A stretch of 64,000 nucleotides of DNA from Shouchella hunanensis. GTDB taxonomy: Bacteria; Bacillota; Bacilli; Bacillales; Bacillaceae_D. Within the stretch, counting starts at the first letter, position 1. Each line of letters opens with the position of its first letter. A model generated the notes under the pieces. It saw only the letters and a list, made by a program, of their open reading frames with translations, was not told where the DNA came from and searched no databases. Below, piece by piece: positions 39,981 through 48,858 of this stretch. Made by a program: the position numbers and the translations under genes. The stretch spans positions 2,344,001-2,408,000 of the forward strand of contig NZ_CP117834.1 of assembly GCF_028735875.1 (NCBI RefSeq), read 5' to 3'.

Positions 39981-41267
39981 ACTAGTGTGATTGTCAAGAA
40001 TGGCGGTTGTGAGGATGGTTAGTAACTCTTCTGATAAAGGTGTGTCATGACTCATGGCTGCAATGCTTTCTTCTTCTATATCGTCTGAGACATTACGCAG
40101 TCCATGTCCCATTTGATCAATTAAGTAGAGCTCGCTATCCTGATTCGCTTCATGTAGTAGATAAGCATCATCAACTGGTATTTGCTGGTCGTTGTTTCCA
40201 TGAATGATGTATGTGGGAAACGTAGCCTGTTCAATTAATTCAACTGGGCTGACCGCCATCCATGAGGACAAAAACGGTTGAACATTTTGGTTGAAAAGGG
40301 ATTCAAGCTCTAGGCTAACCTCTTGGACAAGATCTCCCTGTACAAGCTGTTCAATAATATCTGCAGATTCTTGTAGGAGCTCTGGTGTAATAAACGGATC
40401 ATTTTCTAACTGCTCAACTAATATTTCATCAATGGTTCTTCCAGCACCAGCAACGGAAGAATACGACTGAACTCCTTCTTGGAGTGCTGCTCCTAAGCCA
40501 ACTAGTGCTCCCTCGCTATGTCCGATCAGATGGACAGAAGAAAACGATTCCTGTTCTTGTGCATAACGGAGCCAAGCTTGTGCATCAGTAATATAATCAT
40601 CAAAGCGGGTTTCTATACTATTTGGCGCAAGGGAGAGATTATCGCCTATACCTCGTTTGTCATATCGAATGGTTGCGATACCATGGTCATTTAAGTGCTC
40701 TGCCATACGCTTTAAATTATCATTTCGTCCAGGCATTAAATAAGAGTTTCCGTGTTTATCTGTCGGTCCAGAACCAGGAAGGATAAGTGCAACAGGTATG
40801 TCGCTCGAATCGTTCTCTGGTACATCTACCTTTGCTTTTATAAGCTCAGTTGACTCAAGCGAAATCTCTGTTAATTGCTCTTCTTCCATGTAGCGCAGTT
40901 GGAAGGGGAGGTTTTGGCCAAGTTGAGTAAATTCTCCTTGGATGTTATCGCCATCCCGTTCACCAGAAAATAGAATCGTTTGATCTTGTATGGTTGTCTC
41001 CAATGAAAGTGTATCATGGTCTGCATTGACCACGTTAAAAGGTTCATCAAATATCCCTTGAATTGGAATCGATAACGTTGCTGTCTCATTTTCAACAGAT
41101 ATTTCAATTGAGAGCGGTTGCATAGGAATGACAATTTCGCCTTCCCATGTACCTGCAAATGCCTCCAGTGGGTTGATTCCAGGCTCTTCAATCGTTTCTT
41201 GTTGACAGGCAGTGAGAAAAACAAATAAAAAAACACAAGATGTGTAGAAATAGGATGGTTTTTTCAT
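39969..41267 (-). CDS. Alpha/beta hydrolase lipoprotein
   Basis: The 432-residue protein has a lipoprotein signal with lipobox FLTAC. A beta-rich N-terminal domain (about 35-145, GTWEGEIVIP, LQLRYMEEEQ-like strands) precedes an alpha/beta hydrolase domain: LPGSGPTDKHGNS oxyanion region, elbow GHSEGAL, acid near HGNNDQQIP and His in MGHGLRN. It resembles bacillar DUF3887/serine aminopeptidase-like secreted hydrolases. ATG 41267 follows AAGGAGG by 8 nt. It would act outside the membrane on an unknown ester or amide. Confidence 0.8.
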   Translation of the reverse strand: MKKPSYFYTSCVFLFVFLTACQQETIEEPGINPLEAFAGTWEGEIVIPMQPLSIEISVENETATLSIPIQGIFDEPFNVVNADHDTLSLETTIQDQTILFSGERDGDNIQGEFTQLGQNLPFQLRYMEEEQLTEISLESTELIKAKVDVPENDSSDIPVALILPGSGPTDKHGNSYLMPGRNDNLKRMAEHLNDHGIATIRYDKRGIGDNLSLAPNSIETRFDDYITDAQAWLRYAQEQESFSSVHLIGHSEGALVGLGAALQEGVQSYSSVAGAGRTIDEILVEQLENDPFITPELLQESADIIEQLVQGDLVQEVSLELESLFNQNVQPFLSSWMAVSPVELIEQATFPTYIIHGNNDQQIPVDDAYLLHEANQDSELYLIDQMGHGLRNVSDDIEEESIAAMSHDTPLSEELLTILTTAILDNHTSTTK

Positions 41268-41449
41268 CCACAAGTCCTCCTTCACATGTTCTAATGGCTT
41301 TATGTACAGAATTAAAGCGTAATCAATGAGACGTTACTTCGTCAAGTGTCTAGTAGATAGATTCGATGCGTCTCGGTAGAGTCCTTGAAATTTACTAAAA
41401 GTTTACAGAAAAAAGATACAGGTAATAGTCTAAGAAAAGAGGGACTAAC

Positions 41450-42058
41450 ATGAAAATTCCTTTTAGGGTCGGTGTAGTAAGCTGGATTGTCTTGCTCAGT
41501 TATTTCGTTTATGAGCCGTTTGCCATTCGAGCTTCTCTTGCCCCGTATTCTTATTTATCACAACCAATGAGTGACTTAGGAATAACAGAGTGCGGTGTAG
41601 GCACTTATCCGTGGGCTGACTATTTTATTTGCTCACCGCACGCACCAATTGTAAATAGTCTTTTTCTTTTAACTGGAATGGTTCTTTTAATAGGGTTGTG
41701 GAGTGTGAAAGAAAGACTAGAGTTGAGCAGAATAGGAAGAGTTGGGTTTGCTTGCCTGTTCCTTTTTGCAGTGGGCTATAGCTTTAGCGTTATACCAGCA
41801 AATGTAAGTTTTGAATGGCATACGTATCCGGCGTTAGTAATGATCGTAGTGGCACCTGCTCTTTTCTGTATCAGTGTAAAACTAAATAAAGGAAAAATGC
41901 TAACCATTATAAGTGCAGGACTATTGACGATAATCAAAGTAGGCATTATAGCTGTCGCTTTTCTTCCAATTGAATGGGGTGGGTTACTCCAACGCTTATT
42001 CTACTTCGTCTTTTATTGTTGGGGCCTTGGAATGATGGTTCGATTGAAAGGAAAATAA
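41450..42058 (+). CDS. DUF998 membrane protein
   Basis: The 202-residue protein has six predicted helices and the DUF998 hallmark SYLSQPMSDLGITECG after helix 1. Family function is unknown. AAGAGGG lies 6 nt before the ATG. Single-gene unit ending in a bidirectional terminator. Confidence 0.75.
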   Translation: MKIPFRVGVVSWIVLLSYFVYEPFAIRASLAPYSYLSQPMSDLGITECGVGTYPWADYFICSPHAPIVNSLFLLTGMVLLIGLWSVKERLELSRIGRVGFACLFLFAVGYSFSVIPANVSFEWHTYPALVMIVVAPALFCISVKLNKGKMLTIISAGLLTIIKVGIIAVAFLPIEWGGLLQRLFYFVFYCWGLGMMVRLKGK

Positions 42059-42065
42059 GAAAAAT

Positions 42066-42110
42066 AAAAAAAACCAAAGGCCTCAAGTAAAGTAGACCTT
42101 TGGTTTTTTT
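42066..42110. terminator. Bidirectional terminator
   Basis: AAAAAAACCAAAGG (42067-42080) and CCTTTGGTTTTTTT (42097-42110) pair perfectly over 14 bp between the DUF998 gene and the convergent TspO-like gene. Confidence 0.85.
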
Positions 42111-42823
42111 TATTTTTTGCGAAGCAGGATAAAGACAACCAGCGCAAGTTGGATGGCAATACAGAGGACGGTTACGACGATAATACTTGGCATACTGTTC
42201 TCTACTACAATCGCTGAATAAGCCCATATGAACACGAGAGGATAAAAGATATCTCGATATGAAAAAGCAATCATGACAGCAAGTAATGTCCCAACGAGAA
42301 GCATAATGATCGTCCATGGTACTTCACTCAATCCTAAAAAGGTTGTGGTATCGCTTTGTACAAACCATGTAAATATATTGACAATGGTAGCAACAGATAC
42401 CCAGCCGAGATAGATGGAGAAAGGCAAGCGATCGTACCAGCGAAAATCAAGACGATTGATCTTGAAGTAAATGACAATTAATGTGAGTAGCAATCCAATA
42501 ATAATAATGACCGACAGGAAGACCCATTCCTGTGTAAATGCAATAATCCATAAACTATTTAAAAGAAAGTTCGCTGGCAACCAATAACCAATGCGGGTGT
42601 AAATCTCTCCGCTCCAGCGATTCACAAAGAAGATACGCATAATCCAAATGAATAAGAGAAAATAAATAATTCCCCAAATGGAAAAAGCAAATCCTGCGGG
42701 TTGAATCAATGCTTGATCTTGATTCGCAACAGTGCCAACATTTGTCGCAGACATATAATTTGTCACAATCATAAAAGCAAAAAAGAGTAAATAGATAACG
42801 CCTAAGCGTGTGGTTTGTTTCAT
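42110..42823 (-). CDS. TspO/MBR-like tryptophan-rich membrane protein
   Basis: The 237-residue protein has seven predicted helices. PAGFAFSIWGIIYFLLF, LLNSLWIIAFTQEW and LPFSIYLGWVSVATIVN are typical of the long TspO-related group rather than the 160-residue classical TspO. Such proteins bind porphyrins or sterol-like ligands or act in stress signalling; here function is unproved. Monocistronic, with a good GGAGGG site before the ATG. Confidence 0.72.
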   Translation of the reverse strand: MKQTTRLGVIYLLFFAFMIVTNYMSATNVGTVANQDQALIQPAGFAFSIWGIIYFLLFIWIMRIFFVNRWSGEIYTRIGYWLPANFLLNSLWIIAFTQEWVFLSVIIIIGLLLTLIVIYFKINRLDFRWYDRLPFSIYLGWVSVATIVNIFTWFVQSDTTTFLGLSEVPWTIIMLLVGTLLAVMIAFSYRDIFYPLVFIWAYSAIVVENSMPSIIVVTVLCIAIQLALVVFILLRKK

Positions 42824-42933
42824 GGTGGCCCTCCTTCTACTATTCCTATTTATCTATATTCACCCTTTTATTTCGACATAAACGTCGGATTGTAAATATT
42901 TTTTAATGAAACAGCCATAATTGTTCTATTAAG

Positions 42934-43791
42934 TTACTTTTCATTCATCCACCTATGTAATTGTTCCTTGGAATCAGAGGCAACATTTTCAGATAAACGT
43001 GCACACGCAAGGATGGGAAGCCAATTTAATACTTCTTCTTCATTTAAATTCCCTTTCGCACAGTAAAGGTATAAGTAAAGTGTGGCCAGCGCTTTAGAAA
43101 TGCTTGCGTACAGTAAGTAAGAGCGACAGGCATCAGCGCAGGGAAAGCCAATACTCGCATCTACCCAATCGATCATACTTATTCCTTTTTTTGTTTTAAT
43201 CAGATTAAAGAAATGAAAATCTCCATGACAGAGACTCTGGGAAGTCGATGATTCGACGAGCTGTTGTAAAAGATTTAGGAGATGATGCTTTCTGGAGGAA
43301 GAGAGATCATCTACTTGATGAATTTGGCGTTCTATCTTTTGTGGCATTAATTCTATTTTTTCTGTCTTTTTTAGTGGGATTCTATGTAGGTGATGTTGTT
43401 GCTTAACTGCGGTTAACATACATTGATCCAATGTGTCTAGAGCTTTCCAGCAATCTGTACCCAATGGTTCTCCATCCACATAGTCAAGAATTAAAGCGTG
43501 TTGTAGTTGATACGAGGTAATGCGGTGAACACCAGGAACAAAGAGATTAAGTTGATGTGCAAAATGATGATTTCGATATTCTTTTTCAACTTCTTCAGCG
43601 GGTAAATGAGGATGGTATAATTTGATAGCGAAATTTCCTTGGCGGTAGAGAGTAGCTGTATTCCCAAACGCAAACGGCTTCCCTAACGTTGGGTGTGTAA
43701 AATCAGTCTCAGCATTTGGTTTCTTTTTTTCATTAAAAAGCAAAAGATCTTCTCTGGCTTGTGTTAATAAAGCAGCATAGGTATTGTCCAT
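42934..43791 (-). CDS. Aminoglycoside phosphotransferase-fold kinase (APH family)
   Basis: The 285-residue kinase-like protein has the nucleotide loop PFAFGNTATLYRQGNFAIKLYHP with the ATP-binding lysine, catalytic loop SLCHGDFHFFNLI and metal-binding ISMIDWVDA. It belongs to the APH/choline kinase fold; substrates in this family range from aminoglycosides to small alcohols and sugars. Nothing here fixes the substrate. GGAG lies before the ATG. Confidence 0.82.
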   Translation of the reverse strand: MDNTYAALLTQAREDLLLFNEKKKPNAETDFTHPTLGKPFAFGNTATLYRQGNFAIKLYHPHLPAEEVEKEYRNHHFAHQLNLFVPGVHRITSYQLQHALILDYVDGEPLGTDCWKALDTLDQCMLTAVKQQHHLHRIPLKKTEKIELMPQKIERQIHQVDDLSSSRKHHLLNLLQQLVESSTSQSLCHGDFHFFNLIKTKKGISMIDWVDASIGFPCADACRSYLLYASISKALATLYLYLYCAKGNLNEEEVLNWLPILACARLSENVASDSKEQLHRWMNEK

Positions 43792-43904
43792 AATGTTGCA
43801 CTCCTTTCGACTTATCTTCAGTTAATCACATAGCAGGTTATTTGGACATGGTTGTCGACTACTGTTTCTACGTATAAAGCAGACCATGTATCTTCTGAAA
43901 TAAT

Positions 43905-43943
43905 TGTAAAAAGAAACAGCCAAGCTAGCTACCTCGGCTGTTT
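43905..43943 (-). terminator. Terminator of the CNNM/CorC gene
   Basis: Arms 43914-43921 (AAACAGCC) and 43936-43943 (GGCTGTTT) pair perfectly; on the minus strand CTTTTT follows. The stem lies over the last codons of the gene. Confidence 0.7.
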
Positions 43944-45187
43944 GTATTATTGAGCATAGGATCAATTTTTTTAGTAAGTTGAACGCGATCTACTTTTTTG
44001 TCGTCCATATCCAAGATCTCGAAGCGTAGTTCCTTATAATCAAGTTGTTCTCCAGCTGTAGGCAAATAGCCGAATTGCTGAATCAGGAAACTGGCTAGAT
44101 TATCTTCTTCTTCTGGGATGTTGACATGAAAGACGTTATTTAATCGACGAAGGGAGATTTTGCCGTCGCAGACAAGACGTGAGTCTGACTGTTCTTCAAT
44201 TAAGACATCGTCAACATCTGTTTCATCTTCAATATCTTGGCCAATCATCGCTTCAATTAAATCTTCATGTGTAATGATCCCTTCTGTCCCACCGTATTCG
44301 TCTAATACAATGGCAAAATGCTTCTTTTCTTGTAACATTTTTTGGAAGACACGGTTGACTGGATGAAATTCATAGACATAGAGTGGCTGTAAATCTGCCA
44401 TTTCTTTAAGGGGTTTTGTGGGTTCTTGGCTCCATTTCAATACAAACTTTGAATGGAAGACACCGATTATATGGTCAATATCCTCTTCGTAAACAGGGTA
44501 TCGTGTATATTGGTTGTTCAATATGATTTCTTTTGCTTCTTCAAATGTACTGTCGGCTGGTAATCCTTGTACGTCGATTCGTGGTGTTTGTAGAACATCT
44601 GCCACATTTAGCTGTTCAAAGTCGAGCATCCCTTTTAAACGATACACTTCATCATTTTTGAACGTACCTTCTATATGACCAATATCCACCATTGCACGCA
44701 TTTCCTCTTTCGAAAAAGTCGCTTCTGTCCCGGCATTTTTGCCAAGCAATCGAATGACAAGACGTGTGAATGCATTAAGAAGAAAGGTAAAAGGCTTTAA
44801 AATTTTCAGTAATAAATTGGTAAGCGGGTATACAGCATAGGAAATTTTCTGTGGGTAAGCCGCAGCCACAGATTTAGGGAGTACTTCTGCGAAAATGATA
44901 ATTAAGACTGTTAATACACCAGTCGCAATACCGACATTTAACCCATAATCAATGGCAACAATGGTTACAAGTGATGGAAGAATAATATTTGGGACGTTAT
45001 TTGCAATAAGGATGCCTGGAATGAATTCTTCCGCGTTATTTACTAGCTTTAATAAACGCTCGGATTTTTTATCTCCTTGAGCCGCTTTCGTTTGTAGTTT
45101 AATTTTATTTGTTGCAGTTAGAGCCGTTTCACTACCAGAAAAGAAACTTGATGCAATAAATAAAAGGATAATCGCAACGAATATCAA
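43925..45187 (-). CDS. CNNM/CBS/CorC-domain membrane protein (HlyC/CorC family)
   Basis: The 420-residue protein starts with a CNNM membrane domain of about four helices (FFSGSETALTATNKIKL, IANNVPNIILPSLV, IFAEVLPKSVAAAYPQKI). A CBS pair (about 205-330, DVLQTPRIDVQGLPADS, ILNNQYTRYPVYEE, DEYGGTEGIITHEDLIEA) and a C-terminal CorC domain follow. Relatives in Bacillus (YhdP/MpfA, YugS, YqhB) export or balance magnesium, sometimes cobalt. It is monocistronic, oriented away from addBA. Which paralogue it is cannot be told here. Confidence 0.85.
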   Translation of the reverse strand: MIFVAIILLFIASSFFSGSETALTATNKIKLQTKAAQGDKKSERLLKLVNNAEEFIPGILIANNVPNIILPSLVTIVAIDYGLNVGIATGVLTVLIIIFAEVLPKSVAAAYPQKISYAVYPLTNLLLKILKPFTFLLNAFTRLVIRLLGKNAGTEATFSKEEMRAMVDIGHIEGTFKNDEVYRLKGMLDFEQLNVADVLQTPRIDVQGLPADSTFEEAKEIILNNQYTRYPVYEEDIDHIIGVFHSKFVLKWSQEPTKPLKEMADLQPLYVYEFHPVNRVFQKMLQEKKHFAIVLDEYGGTEGIITHEDLIEAMIGQDIEDETDVDDVLIEEQSDSRLVCDGKISLRRLNNVFHVNIPEEEDNLASFLIQQFGYLPTAGEQLDYKELRFEILDMDDKKVDRVQLTKKIDPMLNNTNSRGS

Positions 45188-45411
45188 GATGTTTCCTCCA
45201 ATTTTAAGTTGTCAGTTGTAACAGACTTCAGTAATGAACCATTGTACCAAGAAAACAGGCAGATGAAAAGAATGAAGAATAGAATGTTTTCGTTAGTGTT
45301 CGTTATTTAAAAACGTTTATACGTAATGTAGTTGTGGTTAAAAGGGATATAGTGTTCAAGTAGATTCATGGTAAGATGAAGAAAAGTTTGAAACGAAATG
45401 GAGTCGGTAGC

Positions 45412-48400
45412 GTGATTCACTTTTATCTCGGAAGAAGTGGCAGTGGTAAGTCGACGAAACTTAAAAAAGAAGCGATCGACCAGCTAAATCGCTTTCCTAT
45501 TGAAGGGCCTGAACAGCTGTTTCTTGTTCCAGATCAAATGTCTTTCCAAGTTGAATATGAGCTTGCAAAAAAGTCAGGAGGATTTTCTAAGTTAAGTGTT
45601 CTAAGCTTGCAGTCATTAGCAGAAAGAATTCTTGTAGAAACGGATCAACAAGAGCTACCGTTGCTTGACCGAACAGGCATGCACGTTTTGCTTAGGAAAA
45701 TCGTTGAAGAACAAAAGGAAAAGTTGCGGATTTTTAAGCGTTCAAGTCATGCAACCGGTTTTGTTCAAGAGATGGAACAAGTCATTATAGAGCTCCGTCA
45801 GCAAGAACTAACCGCAGATGCGTTTTATAAAGCAAGTAGGAATCAGTCACAATTGATTCAAGACAAAATGCATGATATCTATATCGTCTATAAAGGGTTT
45901 GAACAAGCTTTTCAACAGCGGTTTACGGACAAAGAAAATCAACTTAAGCATGCTACGGACGTATTGGCAACGTCAAATGTTGTAAAAGATGCGGTCATTT
46001 ATGTGGACGGGTTCTATGATTTTAATAAGCTAGAGCGTCGGTTTTTAACGACACTGTTTAAAGAGGCATCGTCTGTACAGATTGCATTAACGTTAGACAA
46101 GGATGCAACATTGGATACGTTTTTCTACACGAATGAGACCTATCAAAGGTTAGTAGAAACGCTTCAACAACAAGGTTTATCTTATAAAACGAGTTGGTTT
46201 GAACCGAGCTTGCGATTTAAGAGAAAAGGCATTGCATCATTAGAAGAAGCGCTCGTGTATCAAGATCACGAAAAGCGAGAAAATGACGGCAGTGTCCAGT
46301 TAGTAGAAGCGGTAAATCGACGGGTTGAAATAGATGCACTTGCCCGTTCCATTCGGTCTTATGTACGAACGGAAGGCTATCGATATTCAGACATTGCCGT
46401 TGTAACCAGGGACTTAACTCTTTACAGTGATTTAATTGAACGAATCTTTCCGATGTATGACCTGCCGTTTTTCGTTGACCAGACAAAGCCAATGATTCAT
46501 CATCCATTAATTGAGTTTATTCGCTCTTCCTTAGAAGCTATCATGCAGCGTTATCCTTATGAAGCGCTTTTTCGTGCTTTCAAAACCGATTTATTTATTC
46601 CACTTGATGAAGATTCGATACGCTTTCGCGAACAAATTGATCAGTTAGAAACGATTGTTCTCGCGCAGGGAATAAAAGGAAAGTTATGGTCAACGGATGT
46701 AGAATGGCGAGTGAAAACCGCACGACATGGATATGAGGATGAGCCAACAGAGGAAGAAATGGAAACGAATCACGCTGTAAATGAATTGAAAAACCAATTA
46801 ATCGCACCTCTTAATCAGTTAGAGAAGCAGATAAAGCAAAGTAAAACTATTTTCGAGATGAGTCGAGCCCTTTATACCTTCTTTGAAGCTTTATCTATTC
46901 CTGACAAGATAAATCAGGTAAAAGAACAAGCGGAAGCGGAAGGGGCTATTCAACTAGGTAGTGAATATCAACAAGTGTGGGACGGAGTCATACGAATTCT
47001 AGATCAGCTTGTTGAAATTGGTGGAGACAATGCCACAACGCCCCAAGCGTTTCTTAAGACATTAAATGCTGGTTTTGAGAATATGAGCTTTCGAATGGTG
47101 CCACCGGCGATTGATCAAGTAACAGTCGGTGATATGGAGCGATCCCGCTTGCCAAAAGTACGCGTAACATTTGTCATCGGTGTAAATGAAGGTGTGATTC
47201 CATCAACGCCTAGAGACAAAGGGATTGTTAGTGCACAGGAGCGCCATGAACTTAAAGAAAAGGGCGTCTCTTTCGGTTATAGCTCGTTTGATCGAATTTG
47301 GCATGAACATTTTTATGCGTATATAGCGCAAACAAATGCGGAAGAAAAACTGGTTGTCTCTTATGCTTTAGCTGATGAGGAAGGGGCAGCCTTATTACCT
47401 TCCCCGCTCATTCGCTATATAAAAGACACACTTGATTCTGTTCCATTCACCTTTGTCCAAAATGAGGCCGATGCAGTTAATGAGAATCATTCGATTGAAT
47501 ATGTATCACATCCGAAGCAAGCTTTTATGGAACTCATCCGTCAGCTTCAAAAATGGAAGCAGGGTGAAACAATTGATTCCATTTGGTGGGACGTGTACCA
47601 CTGGTTCATTCAGCAGGAACATTGGCAGAGTCGTTTGAAAATGGGGTTGCAAAGCCTAGATTATGCATATAAAGAAGTGCCATTGCCCATCGAAAAAGCA
47701 AGGGACTTATATGGTTCGGAGCTCGTGATGAGCGTAAGTCGTATGGAATTATTTAAGCAATGTTCGTTCCGACATTTTAGTCAATATGGGTTGAAATTAA
47801 AAGAAAGAGATGTTTATAAATTAGAAGCATTTGACATCGGTGAGTTGTTTCATATGGTGCTGAAATTGATGTCCACAAAGCAAAAGGATCGTAATAAGAC
47901 ATGGAAGAAGCTATCGTACGACGAGTGCCGTGAGATGACAATAGCGGCAGTGGAAGAAGTCGCTCCTATTATTCAAAGGAAGATTTTACTAAGTACAAGT
48001 CATTATCAGTATATTACTGACAAATTAAAAGAAATTGCGCTAAACGTAACAGAAGCACTACGTCAGCAAGCGTTACTCTCGAAGTTTGAGACAATTGGGC
48101 TAGAGGTTGCCTTTGGTCCACAGACGAATTTGTCCCTCCCTTCGTATTCACTTGAACACGGTATGAATATGACCGTACGAGGGAGAATTGATCGGATTGA
48201 TCAAGCAAAAGTTGATGGACAATCTTACTTAAGTATCATTGATTATAAATCAAGTGCAACAGCGCTTGCTTTCTCTGACGTAATAGAAGGGCTATCCTTG
48301 CAAATCCCTGTTTATTTAACGGTTGCATTAAAGGGTTCCAAAGCATGGTTAGACGAACCGTCACAAATTGGCGGCATGTTCTACTTCCATATTCACAACC

Positions 48401-48858
48401 CGGTGCTAGAAGATGCAGAACACGCAGAAGAAGAACGCCTAAAAGCATTTAAGTTAAGTGGGTGGATGCCTAAGGATCGTCAACTAGCAACGCTCTTTGA
48501 TCAGTCGCTAGAAGAAGCAGCGAAGTCGAAAATTGTGCCAGTAGAATTTAAAAAAGATGGCACCTTTCATAGTCGCTCAAAAGTCGTAACAGAGGATGAT
48601 TTTCGCACACTCTTTGCATACACGGAACAAAAGATTGTTGAAATTGGCAATGACATTGTTAGTGGAAAAACAGAGGTGAAGCCGTTTCAACGTGAGAATG
48701 GTCATGTCGCTTGTAGCTTCTGTCCAATGCAAGCAGTTTGTCAATTTGACCCGACGTTACCTGGCTATGACTATAACGAAATTTATAAGAAAGCGCATCG
48801 AGATGCACTTGAAGAGATGCGCGACATTCTTGGTGAAGGAGAGGGTGAAGATGCCTAA
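45412..48858 (+). CDS. addB: ATP-dependent helicase/nuclease subunit B (AddB)
   Basis: The 1148-residue protein has an N-terminal Walker A GRSGSGKST, an inactive helicase-like core, and a C-terminal RecB-type nuclease domain with GRIDRID and IIDYKSS. The four 4Fe-4S cysteines are one in LFKQCSFRHFSQYG and three in CSFCPMQAVCQFD. AddAB unwinds and resects double-strand breaks to Chi for RecA-dependent repair. GTG 45412 is 9 nt after TGGAG and gives the usual N-terminus; the frame from 45376 adds 12 basic residues. It overlaps addA by 8 bp. Confidence 0.95.
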   Translation: MIHFYLGRSGSGKSTKLKKEAIDQLNRFPIEGPEQLFLVPDQMSFQVEYELAKKSGGFSKLSVLSLQSLAERILVETDQQELPLLDRTGMHVLLRKIVEEQKEKLRIFKRSSHATGFVQEMEQVIIELRQQELTADAFYKASRNQSQLIQDKMHDIYIVYKGFEQAFQQRFTDKENQLKHATDVLATSNVVKDAVIYVDGFYDFNKLERRFLTTLFKEASSVQIALTLDKDATLDTFFYTNETYQRLVETLQQQGLSYKTSWFEPSLRFKRKGIASLEEALVYQDHEKRENDGSVQLVEAVNRRVEIDALARSIRSYVRTEGYRYSDIAVVTRDLTLYSDLIERIFPMYDLPFFVDQTKPMIHHPLIEFIRSSLEAIMQRYPYEALFRAFKTDLFIPLDEDSIRFREQIDQLETIVLAQGIKGKLWSTDVEWRVKTARHGYEDEPTEEEMETNHAVNELKNQLIAPLNQLEKQIKQSKTIFEMSRALYTFFEALSIPDKINQVKEQAEAEGAIQLGSEYQQVWDGVIRILDQLVEIGGDNATTPQAFLKTLNAGFENMSFRMVPPAIDQVTVGDMERSRLPKVRVTFVIGVNEGVIPSTPRDKGIVSAQERHELKEKGVSFGYSSFDRIWHEHFYAYIAQTNAEEKLVVSYALADEEGAALLPSPLIRYIKDTLDSVPFTFVQNEADAVNENHSIEYVSHPKQAFMELIRQLQKWKQGETIDSIWWDVYHWFIQQEHWQSRLKMGLQSLDYAYKEVPLPIEKARDLYGSELVMSVSRMELFKQCSFRHFSQYGLKLKERDVYKLEAFDIGELFHMVLKLMSTKQKDRNKTWKKLSYDECREMTIAAVEEVAPIIQRKILLSTSHYQYITDKLKEIALNVTEALRQQALLSKFETIGLEVAFGPQTNLSLPSYSLEHGMNMTVRGRIDRIDQAKVDGQSYLSIIDYKSSATALAFSDVIEGLSLQIPVYLTVALKGSKAWLDEPSQIGGMFYFHIHNPVLEDAEHAEEERLKAFKLSGWMPKDRQLATLFDQSLEEAAKSKIVPVEFKKDGTFHSRSKVVTEDDFRTLFAYTEQKIVEIGNDIVSGKTEVKPFQRENGHVACSFCPMQAVCQFDPTLPGYDYNEIYKKAHRDALEEMRDILGEGEGEDA